Shown one piece after another: positions 44,334-53,267 of a DNA stretch of 64,000 nucleotides. The notes beneath the pieces are model-generated. The model searched no databases. It saw nothing but the letters and a program-made list of their open reading frames with translations, and was not told where the DNA came from. Positions within the stretch are counted from its first letter, which is position 1; each line of letters starts with the position of its first letter. Made by a program: the position numbers and the translations under genes. Origin of the DNA: Listeria costaricensis (lineage in GTDB: Bacteria; Bacillota; Bacilli; Lactobacillales; Listeriaceae); assembly GCF_900183385.1 (NCBI RefSeq), contig NZ_FXUT01000006.1, positions 16,710-80,709 on the forward strand, given 5' to 3'.

Positions 44334-46388
44334 ATGAAAAAATTATTTTTAAGCGCACTGCTTGTTTTTGCCGGCCTTTTCTTCTTCCAAATCGACACAC
44401 ATGCCGCAGATAAAAATTACCAAGTCGTATTTGGGACAGATAAAGAGGCAAAAGGCAAGTACACCACCACCAATCAAAATTTTACAATAGAAGATTACTG
44501 GAATGCTGAAAGTGTCAAAGTCAAATTTGTTTATCAAATCACCCAGCTGACCGAAAAAGAAATCTCCACCATCACCTTTTCAATCAATGGCCGCCCGTTT
44601 TATTCTTTCCGGCCGGATGTCACAGATTCCGGTACCAAAGAAATTGAACTAGACGTCCCGACGGCAAATTTGAAAAAAGGATCGAATCAGCTGTCAATTG
44701 AAGGCTTTGTCTATACCAACCTGCCAGATGACCGCTGTACGATCGATCAGACACCGGCCAATTGGCTGCACATCGATAAAACCACCGCGATCGACATCGG
44801 CTACAATGAAGAAGCCTTTCAAAATACCATCCGTGATTTCGGCACCCGATTTACCGGTCTCGACACCATCAAAGAAAAAGCCGCGAGCATTCTCGTATCC
44901 AGCAAAAAGGAGGATGCTGAACTAAGCGGTGCCCTCCAAGCCCTGACTGCCTTTTCAGCCGAAAACACCTTGGATGATCAAAACATTGCGTTTGGCGAGT
45001 ATGGCAACACGGCAAAACAAGACGGTAAAAATTATCAGCTGCTTTTTGCCAAATACGCCAACTTGCCGGAAGAGATCCGCGCCCAAATCACCCAAACCGA
45101 CCAGCTGGACAAAGAGGCGCTGCTAAAAATCCTCACCATGGGCGACACGCATTATTTGGTTGTCACATCTAATAGCGATAAAGCCTTGCAAACGGCGGCC
45201 AAACTGCTGGCCAATCACGAACTTGTCAGTCAGCTTTCCCTAGATGAAAAATGGGTCAAAACAGCGGATGACGTTTTAACGCCAGTAACGAAAACCGACC
45301 GAACCTTCACCTTGACAGATGCAGGTGATAAGTTAAAAGGAATCGGTCACGTTGAGCAGGATTATTTTATCAAGATGCCTGCTAACCGGACGATTTCCGG
45401 GGGCTCAAAAGTGAACCTTGACATCCGCTATTCGCAAAATCTGGATTTTGAGCATTCACTCGTGACCGTCCTTGTAAACGGCAAACCCGTTGGCAGTCAG
45501 AAACTTTCAGCCGACAAAGCAAACGGCGATACAGTCACCCTGACGATCCCGCCGGACATGAAAATCATCGGCAATTTCAGCCTGACCGTTGCTTTTGATC
45601 TCGTTTTAAAAGACAATTACTGCGGATTTATCAATGATGCAGAAATTCCGTGGGGCTACATTACGCCGGAATCGAATTTCGAGCTGCATACGATGGAGAA
45701 AACCGATTTGCTATTCAACCAGTATCCCTATCCATTTATCCAAGATGGGACATTTGACGAAACAACTGTAATCGTGCCGGACAAGCTGGATACAGATACG
45801 ACGGACGCACTTGAGAATCTATTCAATCTATTGGGCAAATTTGTCACTGGAAATAATGGTGAGCTAAGTGTCCAAAAAAGTAAAAACTTTGATGGTGAAA
45901 ATAGCCAGCAGAATTTGATCGCGGTCGGCACATTTAAGAATAACCAGGTCATTAAAAAAGCCAACGATCAGCTGTACTTCCAATATGATGATAAGGGGCA
46001 GTACTTCACGTCCAATGAAAAACTAACCATCGATCCAACATACGGCGAACGGATTGGCAGTGTCCAGCTGCTACCATCCATTTATCAGGATAATTTCGGA
46101 CTGCTAGTAGTCACCGGCCCAACAAGCGCCACAACGAAGCTTGGCTCGACACTGCTGGGCACCAAAGAATCGCTCAGCAAGATTTACGGGGATGCGGCGA
46201 TTGTCGATCAGGACGACACCATCCATGCCTACCGGTTCAAAAAAGCGGCCAGCCAAGAAACCCAAAGCTTCAGCTCGAAAATCGGTGAAAATAAAGCCAC
46301 CCTTGTGTTTGTGGCAGTAGCCTTTATGGCGGCGCTCCTGCTCATCATTGCAGTCGTCCTGCTCATTCGCAAATATCGTAGAAAGTGA
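44334..46388 (+). CDS. pssD: BcsB-like exopolysaccharide export subunit PssD
   Basis: A 684-residue protein with signal peptide (LFLSALLVFAGLFFF, cleavage near THAA), a large extracellular beta-rich part and one C-terminal helix (LVFVAVAFMAALLLIIAVVLLI) followed by RKYRRK. Duplicated carbohydrate-binding-like strands (YQITQLTEKEISTITFSING; VNLDIRYSQNLDFEHSLVTV) and the CGF motif in DNYCGFINDAEIPWG mark it as BcsB-like. It probably guides the nascent chain from PssC. It is tightly linked to the neighbouring pss genes. Confidence 0.9.
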   Translation: MKKLFLSALLVFAGLFFFQIDTHAADKNYQVVFGTDKEAKGKYTTTNQNFTIEDYWNAESVKVKFVYQITQLTEKEISTITFSINGRPFYSFRPDVTDSGTKEIELDVPTANLKKGSNQLSIEGFVYTNLPDDRCTIDQTPANWLHIDKTTAIDIGYNEEAFQNTIRDFGTRFTGLDTIKEKAASILVSSKKEDAELSGALQALTAFSAENTLDDQNIAFGEYGNTAKQDGKNYQLLFAKYANLPEEIRAQITQTDQLDKEALLKILTMGDTHYLVVTSNSDKALQTAAKLLANHELVSQLSLDEKWVKTADDVLTPVTKTDRTFTLTDAGDKLKGIGHVEQDYFIKMPANRTISGGSKVNLDIRYSQNLDFEHSLVTVLVNGKPVGSQKLSADKANGDTVTLTIPPDMKIIGNFSLTVAFDLVLKDNYCGFINDAEIPWGYITPESNFELHTMEKTDLLFNQYPYPFIQDGTFDETTVIVPDKLDTDTTDALENLFNLLGKFVTGNNGELSVQKSKNFDGENSQQNLIAVGTFKNNQVIKKANDQLYFQYDDKGQYFTSNEKLTIDPTYGERIGSVQLLPSIYQDNFGLLVVTGPTSATTKLGSTLLGTKESLSKIYGDAAIVDQDDTIHAYRFKKAASQETQSFSSKIGENKATLVFVAVAFMAALLLIIAVVLLIRKYRRK

Positions 46389-46398
46389 GGCAAGCAAA

Positions 46399-47253
46399 AT
46401 GATTAAAAACCGGAATAATTTTTTGACCGATATGGGCTTTTTGCTGTTCATTCTGCTCTGCTTCATCAGCGTAGCCTTTATTGCGAACGATCCCAGCATG
46501 TACCTGCGTAATATCATCTTTTTAAATGTGGCCTTTCTGCTCGTGATCATCACGTATTTTACCAATCTAACCTTGGGGCTGATCCTAAATGTCCTCTTTA
46601 TTTTCGGCTATGCCTCCTTTGTTTTATACGACATGGTGGCAAACGGCTCGGAAAGTCATTTTAGCAGTTATTTTTGGCTGCTCGTTACACCGCTGTTCAC
46701 CTTTGCCGCTTATTTGTTCACTAAAAACACCTCCCGCCTGCAACTGGAAAATGAGCGCATCAAGCATCAACATCTATATTTAGGCACCATTGATGAAGAC
46801 ACGCTGCTGAAAAATTTAGTTTCCTTCCAAAATGATGAAGAAATTTTCACCAGCATCTCCAATCGTTACGACCTCCCACTGACGCTGCTCGTGATCAAAG
46901 TCAGACATTGGCGCGAGCTGAAACGATTCCTGAGCGAGGAAGAAATGCGGCTGGTGCTTCAGGATGTTTCCCGGCTGCTTGAATCGTGTATCCGAACAAG
47001 CGACGTGCTCTATCTGCTCGATAAAGAGGAGGCAACGTGGGGCATGCTGCTTCTGACAGATGATCCCGGCAGCAAACTTGTGATAGAGCGCATTAAAAAG
47101 CGGATTGAAACAGCCAATCAAGAAGAGTTTGCCGCAAAATATCGAGTGAAACTTGAGCTTCGAGTCGGCGCGAAACAGTACGATGCAAATGAAATCAAAA
47201 CACCGCTCGACTTTATTGAACAGACCAGCAAAGAATTGGAATACGACGTGTAA
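46399..47253 (+). CDS. pssE: Degenerate GGDEF protein PssE, probable c-di-GMP receptor
   Basis: A 284-residue protein with about four N-terminal membrane helices (residues 10-115) and a C-terminal GGDEF-type domain. The catalytic signature is lost: where GGDEF should stand it reads DKEEA. Five residues before it the inhibitory-site motif RxxD is kept (RTSD), with the normal spacing. It should bind c-di-GMP without making it, and thus report the signal to PssC, as described for Lmo0531. The start at 46399 follows GTGAGG; the longer frame overlaps pssD deeply and has no site. Confidence 0.9.
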   Translation: MIKNRNNFLTDMGFLLFILLCFISVAFIANDPSMYLRNIIFLNVAFLLVIITYFTNLTLGLILNVLFIFGYASFVLYDMVANGSESHFSSYFWLLVTPLFTFAAYLFTKNTSRLQLENERIKHQHLYLGTIDEDTLLKNLVSFQNDEEIFTSISNRYDLPLTLLVIKVRHWRELKRFLSEEEMRLVLQDVSRLLESCIRTSDVLYLLDKEEATWGMLLLTDDPGSKLVIERIKKRIETANQEEFAAKYRVKLELRVGAKQYDANEIKTPLDFIEQTSKELEYDV

Positions 47254-47257
47254 AAGG

Positions 47258-47302
47258 ACAGCCGGCACTTACGAATCGTGTCGGCTGTTTGCTATACTTT
47301 TT
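47258..47302 (+). terminator. Terminator of the pss operon
   Basis: The arms ACAGCCGGCAC and GTGTCGGCTGT form a GC-rich hairpin; the T-run is delayed by about eight bases, so termination may be partial. Confidence 0.6.
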
Positions 47303-47321
47303 AAAAAAAGGAGTAGGCAAA

Positions 47322-47831
47322 ATGACTGAAATGAGTGTGAAAGAACAGCAAATCTGGCAGGAATTTCTGGCACAGGCTGACACCAAAGCGTTATTTTTCT
47401 CCGTTGTCACCCTCAATTATGATGATGAATCGAGCACACATCCACTTGTGCGGCAGATACTGACGGATGAAACCATCGATCTCGCGGTCGTCAAAGCCTT
47501 TTATTTCCGATTAGGCCCGGGCTATGTGAAGCAATATGCCACCTTGGATGAGGCGCCCGATTATCTGCACGACACCTATCGACTGTTGGAACAATTGGAA
47601 GAGGGTGTTGCCACCGGCTTTTATACAAAAAATGAATTTTACTACGATCCCGCAAGCGACTTTGGCGAAAACTGGCTTACGGCCTATCCAGATATTGTCG
47701 TACAAAAAGAGATCCCTGCCATCATGAAGGAGGCGCTCGATGGTGAAGCGGACCTTGTGGTAGATGAACCGTGGGAAAGCTTTGAGGACGGGCTGCCGTT
47801 CGATCTGGCTGAAAAACTATACGAGGACTAA
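47322..47831 (+). CDS. Conserved hypothetical protein, unrecognised
   Basis: A 169-residue, strongly acidic cytoplasmic protein, without signal peptide, membrane helix or known motif. It begins MTEMSVKEQQIWQEFLAQ and ends with an acidic segment, EPWESFEDGLPFDLAEKLYED. The start at 47322 follows AAAAGGAGTAGG; upstream in-frame codons lie in the terminator. It follows the pss operon and may be read through the weak terminator. Its position matches lmo0532 from memory. No function is proposed. Confidence 0.75.
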   Translation: MTEMSVKEQQIWQEFLAQADTKALFFSVVTLNYDDESSTHPLVRQILTDETIDLAVVKAFYFRLGPGYVKQYATLDEAPDYLHDTYRLLEQLEEGVATGFYTKNEFYYDPASDFGENWLTAYPDIVVQKEIPAIMKEALDGEADLVVDEPWESFEDGLPFDLAEKLYED

Positions 47832-47862
47832 ACGTTTGGAATTTCCGAACGTTTTTTTATTT
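47832..47862 (+). terminator. Rho-independent terminator
   Basis: AAACGTTTGG and CCGAACGTTT pair around AATTT and are followed by T5, directly after the stop codon. Confidence 0.85.
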
Positions 47863-47969
47863 GGATGTAATTAATTAGAAATAAAATCCGATTTAACGAA
47901 TGATATGGAGGCTGATAAGCTTTTTTTTCGTAAAAACACTAATTTTCGCTACTCGGTTAAAGTGTGATA

Positions 47970-47978
47970 TGCTATAAT
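47970..47978 (+). promoter_or_regulatory. Extended -10 promoter of the ACT-UPF0210 operon
   Basis: TGCTATAAT at 47970-47978 fits the extended -10 motif; no clear -35 box is seen. It lies about 33 bases before the TTG start. Confidence 0.6.
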
Positions 47979-48011
47979 GAAAACAATTATACATAAGAAG
48001 GAGCGATAAAC

Positions 48012-48281
48012 TTGAAGGCCATTTTAACCGTGATTGGAAAAGACAATGTGGGCATTATTGCCGGTGTTAGCACAAAATTAGCAGAACTTGAGATCAATAT
48101 CGTGGACGTCTCGCAAACCATTATGGACGGCTATTTCACCATGATGATGATGCTTGAAATCAGCGAGCACACACCGGAATTTGATGAGGTAGCAGCAGCT
48201 TTACATGATTTAAGCGAACAACTGGCAGTCAAAATCAGCATTCAGCGGGAAGAAATTTTCAACGCCATGCATAAATTATAG
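48012..48281 (+). CDS. ACT domain protein, UPF0237 family
   Basis: An 89-residue single ACT domain: [47 protein letters not shown] domains bind amino acids or similar small ligands and usually act through a partner. The start is TTG, with AAGGAG eight bases upstream. It ends 11 bases before the UPF0210 gene, a pairing found across Firmicutes and streptococci, so it is probably the regulatory partner of that protein. Confidence 0.9.
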   Translation: MKAILTVIGKDNVGIIAGVSTKLAELEINIVDVSQTIMDGYFTMMMMLEISEHTPEFDEVAAALHDLSEQLAVKISIQREEIFNAMHKL

Positions 48282-48292
48282 GAGGGGTATTC

Positions 48293-49648
48293 GTGGAAAC
48301 AGCGCAAATACTTGAAACAATCCGCATGATTGAGGAAGAAAAGCTCGACATTCGGACGATCACGATGGGGATTTCACTGCTCGACTGCATCGATAGTGAC
48401 GGTGAAAAAGCCCGCGAAAATATTTATCGTAAAATCATTGATAAGGCAGGTCGACTTGTGAAAGTAGGCGAGGCGATCGAGAAAGAATACGGGATCCCCA
48501 TCATCAACAAGCGGATCTCCGTCACACCAATCGCGATTATTGCCGGAGCAAGCAGCGATACCGACTATGTGGCTTTTGCGAGAACGCTTGATAAGGCAGC
48601 GCGTGATGTCGGTGTGAATTTTATCGGTGGCTTTTCAGCGCTTGTACAAAAGGGCTACCATCTAGGCGACCAGCGTCTAATCGAGTCGATTCCGCAGGCA
48701 CTAGCTGAAACCGAAGCAGTGTGCGCCTCCGTCAACATCGGTAGTACGCGAACCGGCATCAATATGGACGCGGTCAAAGAGATGGGGCAGGTCATTAAGA
48801 AAACAGCCGAACTTACAGCAGATACGCAAGGCTTAGGCTGTGCAAAACTCGTCGTATTTGCCAATGCCGTCGAGGACAATCCCTTCATGGCTGGCGCTTT
48901 TCATGGCGTGGGTGAAGCAGATTGCGTAATCAATGTTGGCGTCAGCGGCCCCGGCGTTGTCAAACGTGCCCTTGAAAAAGTCAGAGGAGCAAGCTTTGAC
49001 GTGGTGGCAGAAACCATCAAACAAACTGCGTTCAAAGTGACACGCATGGGTCAGCTTGTTGGCATGACGGCCTCCGAACGTCTAGGCGTCCCATTCGGCA
49101 TAGTCGATCTATCGCTTGCCCCAACACCAGCCATTGGTGATTCCGTTGCGCATATTCTAGAAGAAATGGGACTTGAACAAGTGGGCACCCACGGCACGAC
49201 TGCAGCACTCGCCCTGCTAAACGATGCAGTGAAAAAAGGCGGCGTGATGGCATGCGGACATGTGGGCGGCTTGTCAGGCGCTTTTATACCCGTTTCAGAA
49301 GATGCCGGCATGATTGCAGCAGCAGAAAGCGGCGCCTTAAATTTGGAAAAACTAGAGGCCATGACCGCCATCTGTTCAGTCGGTCTCGACATGATTGCTG
49401 TTCCAGGCGACACCTCAGCAGAAACGCTTGCCGCCATGATTGCAGACGAAGCAGCGATCGGCGTGATTAACAACAAGACAACCGCCGTGCGAGTCATCCC
49501 AGCATGCGGCACCAAAGTCGGCGATATGGTAGAGTTTGGCGGACTCCTAGGCCGGGCACCCGTCATGGCAGTAAATGAAAAAAGTTCTGCAGACTTTATT
49601 GCCCGGGGCGGAAGAATCCCAGCACCTATCCACTCCTTTAAAAACTAA
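48293..49648 (+). CDS. UPF0210 (DUF711) PFL-fold family protein
   Basis: A 451-residue cytoplasmic protein of the UPF0210 family. Typical stretches are [13 protein letters not shown] near the N-terminus, [70 protein letters not shown] and the long glycine-rich C-terminal half. The fold is described as related to pyruvate formate-lyase, but the radical glycine motif RVAGY is not present. The reaction is unknown. The start is GTG after AGGAGGGG. It is co-transcribed with the ACT protein. Confidence 0.9.
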   Translation: METAQILETIRMIEEEKLDIRTITMGISLLDCIDSDGEKARENIYRKIIDKAGRLVKVGEAIEKEYGIPIINKRISVTPIAIIAGASSDTDYVAFARTLDKAARDVGVNFIGGFSALVQKGYHLGDQRLIESIPQALAETEAVCASVNIGSTRTGINMDAVKEMGQVIKKTAELTADTQGLGCAKLVVFANAVEDNPFMAGAFHGVGEADCVINVGVSGPGVVKRALEKVRGASFDVVAETIKQTAFKVTRMGQLVGMTASERLGVPFGIVDLSLAPTPAIGDSVAHILEEMGLEQVGTHGTTAALALLNDAVKKGGVMACGHVGGLSGAFIPVSEDAGMIAAAESGALNLEKLEAMTAICSVGLDMIAVPGDTSAETLAAMIADEAAIGVINNKTTAVRVIPACGTKVGDMVEFGGLLGRAPVMAVNEKSSADFIARGGRIPAPIHSFKN

Positions 49649-49652
49649 ACAA

Positions 49653-49750
49653 GAAAAATACAGACCGGAAAACAAAGCGTGTAGTCTCCCCAAAAAAGTT
49701 GGATTTTGGAGATCGCACTACAGAAAAAGTTTTCCAGTCTGTATTTTTTT
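49653..49750 (+). terminator. Long hairpin terminator
   Basis: Outer arms of about 20 bp, starting AATACAGACCGGAAAAC and ending GTTTTCCAGTCTGTATT, enclose a second imperfect stem (GTGTAGTCTCC with GGAGATCGCACTAC). A T7 run follows. The whole 98-base element can fold into one long hairpin after the UPF0210 gene. Confidence 0.8.
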
Positions 49751-49759
49751 AAACGAGAG

Positions 49760-49797
49760 AGCCGTTTTGGGACAAAAAAGTCTCCAAACGGTTTTTT
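49760..49797. terminator. Bidirectional terminator before the convergent LacI gene
   Basis: GCCGTTTTGGGAC and GTCTCCAAACGGT pair around an A6 loop and are followed by T5, touching the stop codon of the LacI gene. Confidence 0.85.
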
Positions 49798-50764
49798 AAG
49801 TCGTCTTCCGCGCAACAAGATGGAACTCGAGCGGTTTTAACGCCGTATTTTTTTCTTCCAGCTGATTTTGAATAATCGTAAAGGCATTTTCGGCCTGTTT
49901 ATCAATCGGATAATGAATCGTCGTCATATCAAGCAAATAAGCCGATTCCATATCATCAAAGCCGCAAACCGCAAAGTCTCCCGGCACGTCCAGCCCCAGC
50001 CGCTTCGCCTCAGCCACAAGGCCTGCTGCAAAAGCATCATTGGCCGTAATGAAAGCATCCGGTCGATTGTCTTCCTCCAGCCAGATATGTGCCATTTTTT
50101 CTCCGCGCCGTCTCGACCCCATGCCATAATAGTGGCGGACAGCCTGCGGATCCAGTGCATATTTTTGACAAAAATCTTGGAAGGCCATCATCCTGCTTTG
50201 CGTGTTAAGCCCGGTGGTGTTGCCATAAACGTTGGCAATTTTCCGGTAGCCTTTTGCATAAAGATGCTCCAGCCCCAACATATAGCCATCATACTGATTC
50301 ATAAAGACAGAAGGAATCTTTTCATTCTCCACCCGCTGCCAAGTGACAATCGGTCCATATTTGGTATAGTGCTCAATCGTGGCCCAGTCATTCAGCCGAA
50401 TCACAAGCACCAGCGCGTCGACCTGCTTTTGCCGCAGCATTTCTAGAGCATGCCGTTCTTTCTCAGGATCGATTTTTGTCATGAAAAGAGACACATTATA
50501 GCCGTGCTCCTGTGCAGCCGTTGTAAAACTCCGAATAAAAACCGCCAGCGAATCAGTGAAACTTGGTGCCACAATCCCAATCTGCTTTGTCGCCCCTTTT
50601 TTCAAAGAGACCGCATTCAAATTCGGCACATAGTCGAGCTGGTCAATCACCGCCTGAACCTTCGCACGCGTTTCAGCACTCACATAGTCGCTACTGTTGA
50701 TCACGCGTGAAACTGTCGCGGAAGAAACGCCAGCCAGCTTTGCAATTTCCTGAATATTTGCCAA
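49796..50764 (-). CDS. LacI-family regulator
   Basis: A 322-residue repressor with HTH NIQEIAKLAGVSSATVSRVINSSDYVS and hinge region, followed by an effector-binding domain beginning IGIVAPSFTDSLAVFIRSF. The start is TTG at 50764, preceded by CAGGAGGTG. It is divergent from the second GH4 gene, whose promoter carries the palindrome TGTAATGCATTACA. Repression of that gene, relieved by a sugar phosphate or disaccharide, is likely. The position agrees with lmo0535 from memory. Confidence 0.9.
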   Translation of the reverse strand: MANIQEIAKLAGVSSATVSRVINSSDYVSAETRAKVQAVIDQLDYVPNLNAVSLKKGATKQIGIVAPSFTDSLAVFIRSFTTAAQEHGYNVSLFMTKIDPEKERHALEMLRQKQVDALVLVIRLNDWATIEHYTKYGPIVTWQRVENEKIPSVFMNQYDGYMLGLEHLYAKGYRKIANVYGNTTGLNTQSRMMAFQDFCQKYALDPQAVRHYYGMGSRRRGEKMAHIWLEEDNRPDAFITANDAFAAGLVAEAKRLGLDVPGDFAVCGFDDMESAYLLDMTTIHYPIDKQAENAFTIIQNQLEEKNTALKPLEFHLVARKTT

Positions 50765-50852
50765 ATGTCACACCTCCTGCCTTCTAAGTATAGCAAAAAA
50801 ACCGCCAAAAGGGGGATTTTGCTTATTTCTTCATTTTTTTTTTAAAAAGCGC

Positions 50853-50911
50853 TTGACCTGTAATGCATTACATGAATTATGATGGCCTTGTAGAAAAGAA
50901 AACGTTTTAAA
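50853..50911 (+). promoter_or_regulatory. Promoter, LacI operator and cre-like site before GH4
   Basis: TTGACC (50853-50858) with AATTAT (50875-50880, 16 bp) or TATGAT (50878-50883, 19 bp). The perfect 14-bp palindrome TGTAATGCATTACA (50859-50872) fills the spacer. Downstream a cre-like sequence around AAAACGTTTT (50896-50911) is in roadblock position. Regulation by the divergent LacI protein and by CcpA is inferred. Confidence 0.7.
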
Positions 50912-50925
50912 TTGGAGGTATTCAA

Positions 50926-52251
50926 ATGAAAGATGGAGTAAAAATCGTAACGATCGGTGGCGGCTCAAGCTATACACCGGAACTAGTTGAAGGTTTTATT
51001 AAGCGCTATCATGAACTCCCAATCAAAGAGCTTTGGCTGGTGGATATTGAAGCAGGCAAAGAAAAATTAGAAATCGTTGGTAATATGGCCAAACGGATGG
51101 TCAAAGCAGCCGGCCTTGACTGTGAAGTCTTTTTAACACTTGACCGCCGCGAAGCCCTTAAAGATGCAGACTTTGTCACAACACAATTCCGTGTCGGCCT
51201 ACTTGAAGCACGGATCAAAGATGAAAAAATCCCACTTAGCCACGGCATTATCGGCCAAGAAACCAATGGTGCAGGCGGCATGTTCAAAGCTTTCCGCACA
51301 ATCCCCGTCATTTTGAGTATTGTAGAGGATATGCGGGAACTATGCCCGAATGCTTGGTTGATCAATTTCACAAACCCTGCTGGCATGGTCACAGAAGCCG
51401 TCCTCAGATATGGCAAATGGGATAAAGTGATCGGACTTTGTAATGTACCAATCGGAGCTGTGAAAAGTGCCGAAGCCGTACTGGACAAAAAAGAAGAAGA
51501 TCTATTCTTCAAATTTGCCGGCATCAACCACTTGCACTGGCACCGCGTGTTCGATAAAGACGGCACAGAACTGACCGAGCAAGTCATTGACGGCCTATAC
51601 GGACCGAATGCCAACCCAACCAAAGTCGTTGAAAATATCAAAAATATGCGTTTCCTTTATGAACAAGTGAAACATTTGAAAATGCTGCCATGCCCGTATC
51701 ACCGCTACTACTACATGACAGATGCGATGCTAAAAGAAGAACTGGAATCGTTCCATAATGAAGGCACACGCGGAGAAGTCGTGAAAAAACTTGAAGACAG
51801 CTTGTTTGAACTTTATAAAGATCCAAATCTTGATTACAAGCCAGAAGAGCTTTCCAAACGTGGCGGCGCACACTACAGTGATGCCGCATGTGAAATTATC
51901 AACTCGATCTACAACAATAAAGGCACCATCATGGTCGTTTCGACACGTAATAACGGCGCGATTGACGATGTTCCGTATGATAGTGCAGTAGAAATCACCA
52001 GTGTCATCCGTGCCCACGGAGCCGAGCCAGTCAACTTCGGCAAATTCCCACCAGCACAACGCGGCTTACTGCAAGTCATGAAAGCAATGGAAGAGCTAAC
52101 CATTGAAGCAGCCGTAACAGGTGATTACAGCACAGCCCTACAAGCCTTCACATTGAATCCACTAGTACCAAGTGGCGATCTAGCAAAAGAAGTGCTGGAC
52201 GAACTACTTGAAGCGCATAAAGAACACCTGCCACAATTCTTTGCAAAATAA
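50926..52251 (+). CDS. 6-phospho-beta-glucosidase, family GH4 (second copy)
   Basis: A 441-residue GH4 enzyme, equal in length to the one at 36257 and clearly paralogous: KIVTIGGGSSYTPELVEGF, GLCNVPIG (metal cysteine) and GINHLHW (metal histidine). It differs in the stretch after the histidine (LHWHRVFDKDGTEL), so the two copies may prefer different aglycones. It uses NAD and a divalent metal to cleave 6-phospho-beta-glucosides. TTGGAGG precedes the ATG. Position agrees with lmo0536 from memory. Confidence 0.93.
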   Translation: MKDGVKIVTIGGGSSYTPELVEGFIKRYHELPIKELWLVDIEAGKEKLEIVGNMAKRMVKAAGLDCEVFLTLDRREALKDADFVTTQFRVGLLEARIKDEKIPLSHGIIGQETNGAGGMFKAFRTIPVILSIVEDMRELCPNAWLINFTNPAGMVTEAVLRYGKWDKVIGLCNVPIGAVKSAEAVLDKKEEDLFFKFAGINHLHWHRVFDKDGTELTEQVIDGLYGPNANPTKVVENIKNMRFLYEQVKHLKMLPCPYHRYYYMTDAMLKEELESFHNEGTRGEVVKKLEDSLFELYKDPNLDYKPEELSKRGGAHYSDAACEIINSIYNNKGTIMVVSTRNNGAIDDVPYDSAVEITSVIRAHGAEPVNFGKFPPAQRGLLQVMKAMEELTIEAAVTGDYSTALQAFTLNPLVPSGDLAKEVLDELLEAHKEHLPQFFAK

Positions 52252-52270
52252 AACCCAATAAGAAAACGAA

Positions 52271-52322
52271 GCCCCACCAAAGTTGCTAGTAATCTATTTT
52301 TACAGGCAATCTTGATGGGGCC
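52271..52322 (+). other. Hairpin between the GH4 and NagB-like genes
   Basis: GCCCCACCAAAGTTGC (52271 region) pairs with GCAATCTTGATGGGGC (ends about 52322). No T-run follows, so it is a poor terminator; it may limit read-through or stabilise the mRNA end. Confidence 0.5.
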
Positions 52323-52405
52323 TATGATTGAACGGACTACGAAAAGTAGGGAAAGTCATCGCAGCAGCAAATGCACTAGGTCCAAAAAGTGAAGGGAAGT
52401 TGAGA

Positions 52406-53131
52406 ATGAAAATTATCTTGGAAGAATCCTATGAAAAGTTAAGTGAGACGCTCGCAATGATTATGATTGGTGAGATGTCAAAAGTGGGACGAGTGAATGT
52501 TGATTTCACGGACGGCGTTTCACCAGTAGGCGCTTATGAAATCGTGGCCAAGAAGATTCAGGAAGATCCCGAACGATACCGGAATGTTCATTATTATAAT
52601 CACGGTGAGACCACTTATCCAGCCAATTTTGTATCCGCCATGTTGAAAAAACAGGTTTTCGATCCATTTATGGTGCCAGAAGAAAATATTCATCTGATCG
52701 ATGTCAATCATCCGCATAAACAAGTGGAGGACATTGAAGCAGCAGGCGGCCTGGATCTATCCGTTTTAGGAATAGGTGCAGATGCCCATTTTTGCATCAA
52801 CTATCCTGACGCGACAAAATTTGACAAACTGATTTACAAATACGAACCAAAAGACTATGACTGGTATGAGGAATGCTGCCAGAAATATGGTTTAGATGAA
52901 TTCCGCAGCGTCTATACTTTTGGCTTTAAAATGCTCACAAAAACAAAACGTGTCGTCATGATTGTGAATGGGGCAAATAAAGCACAAGCTGTAAAAAATA
53001 TGCTGACGCAGCCAATTTCAGCCCACTATCCAGCCACGATTTTGCGCTGCCTGGATAATTTAACATTGATCTTAGATGCCGATGCAGCCTCCCTGCTGAC
53101 AGAAGAGGATCTTGCCAACGCCAGATTATAG
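52406..53131 (+). CDS. NagB-like protein with altered active-site motifs
   Basis: A 241-residue protein of the glucosamine-6-phosphate isomerase/6-phosphogluconolactonase superfamily. It keeps the fold markers GGLDLSVLGIGADAH, IVNGANKAQAVKNMLTQPIS and PATILR. Where NagB has the LDEY motif (catalytic Asp) it reads YYNHGET, and the GNGHIGFNEP loop reads GADAHFCINYP. It is therefore probably not a standard deaminase. The start at 52406 follows AAGGGAAG; the longer frame from 52328 is possible. It is downstream of GH4 and may act on the released sugar phosphate or be a sensor. Confidence 0.78.
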   Translation: MKIILEESYEKLSETLAMIMIGEMSKVGRVNVDFTDGVSPVGAYEIVAKKIQEDPERYRNVHYYNHGETTYPANFVSAMLKKQVFDPFMVPEENIHLIDVNHPHKQVEDIEAAGGLDLSVLGIGADAHFCINYPDATKFDKLIYKYEPKDYDWYEECCQKYGLDEFRSVYTFGFKMLTKTKRVVMIVNGANKAQAVKNMLTQPISAHYPATILRCLDNLTLILDADAASLLTEEDLANARL

Positions 53132-53164
53132 GAAATAAAAGCAGATATAGCTAAAAATAATTTT

Positions 53165-53232
53165 AAAAAAAGCTAAAGTCATGCAAAAACCATTTTAAGA
53201 AATGGCTCTCATGCATGATTTTAGCTTTTTTA
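53165..53232. terminator. Bidirectional terminator
   Basis: AAAAAAGCTAAAGTCATGCA pairs with TGCATGATTTTAGCTTTTTT, with an inner small stem, between the NagB-like gene and the convergent ABC permease. Confidence 0.9.
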
Positions 53233-53267
53233 CTGGAAAAATCGTTATCTAATAGTGAAATAGCGCA

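Noticed and set aside
51009-51641. 210-codon minus-strand frame inside the second GH4 gene
   Set aside because: It is fully contained in a well-supported gene, without promoter or binding site; its serine-rich sequence is a codon-bias shadow.
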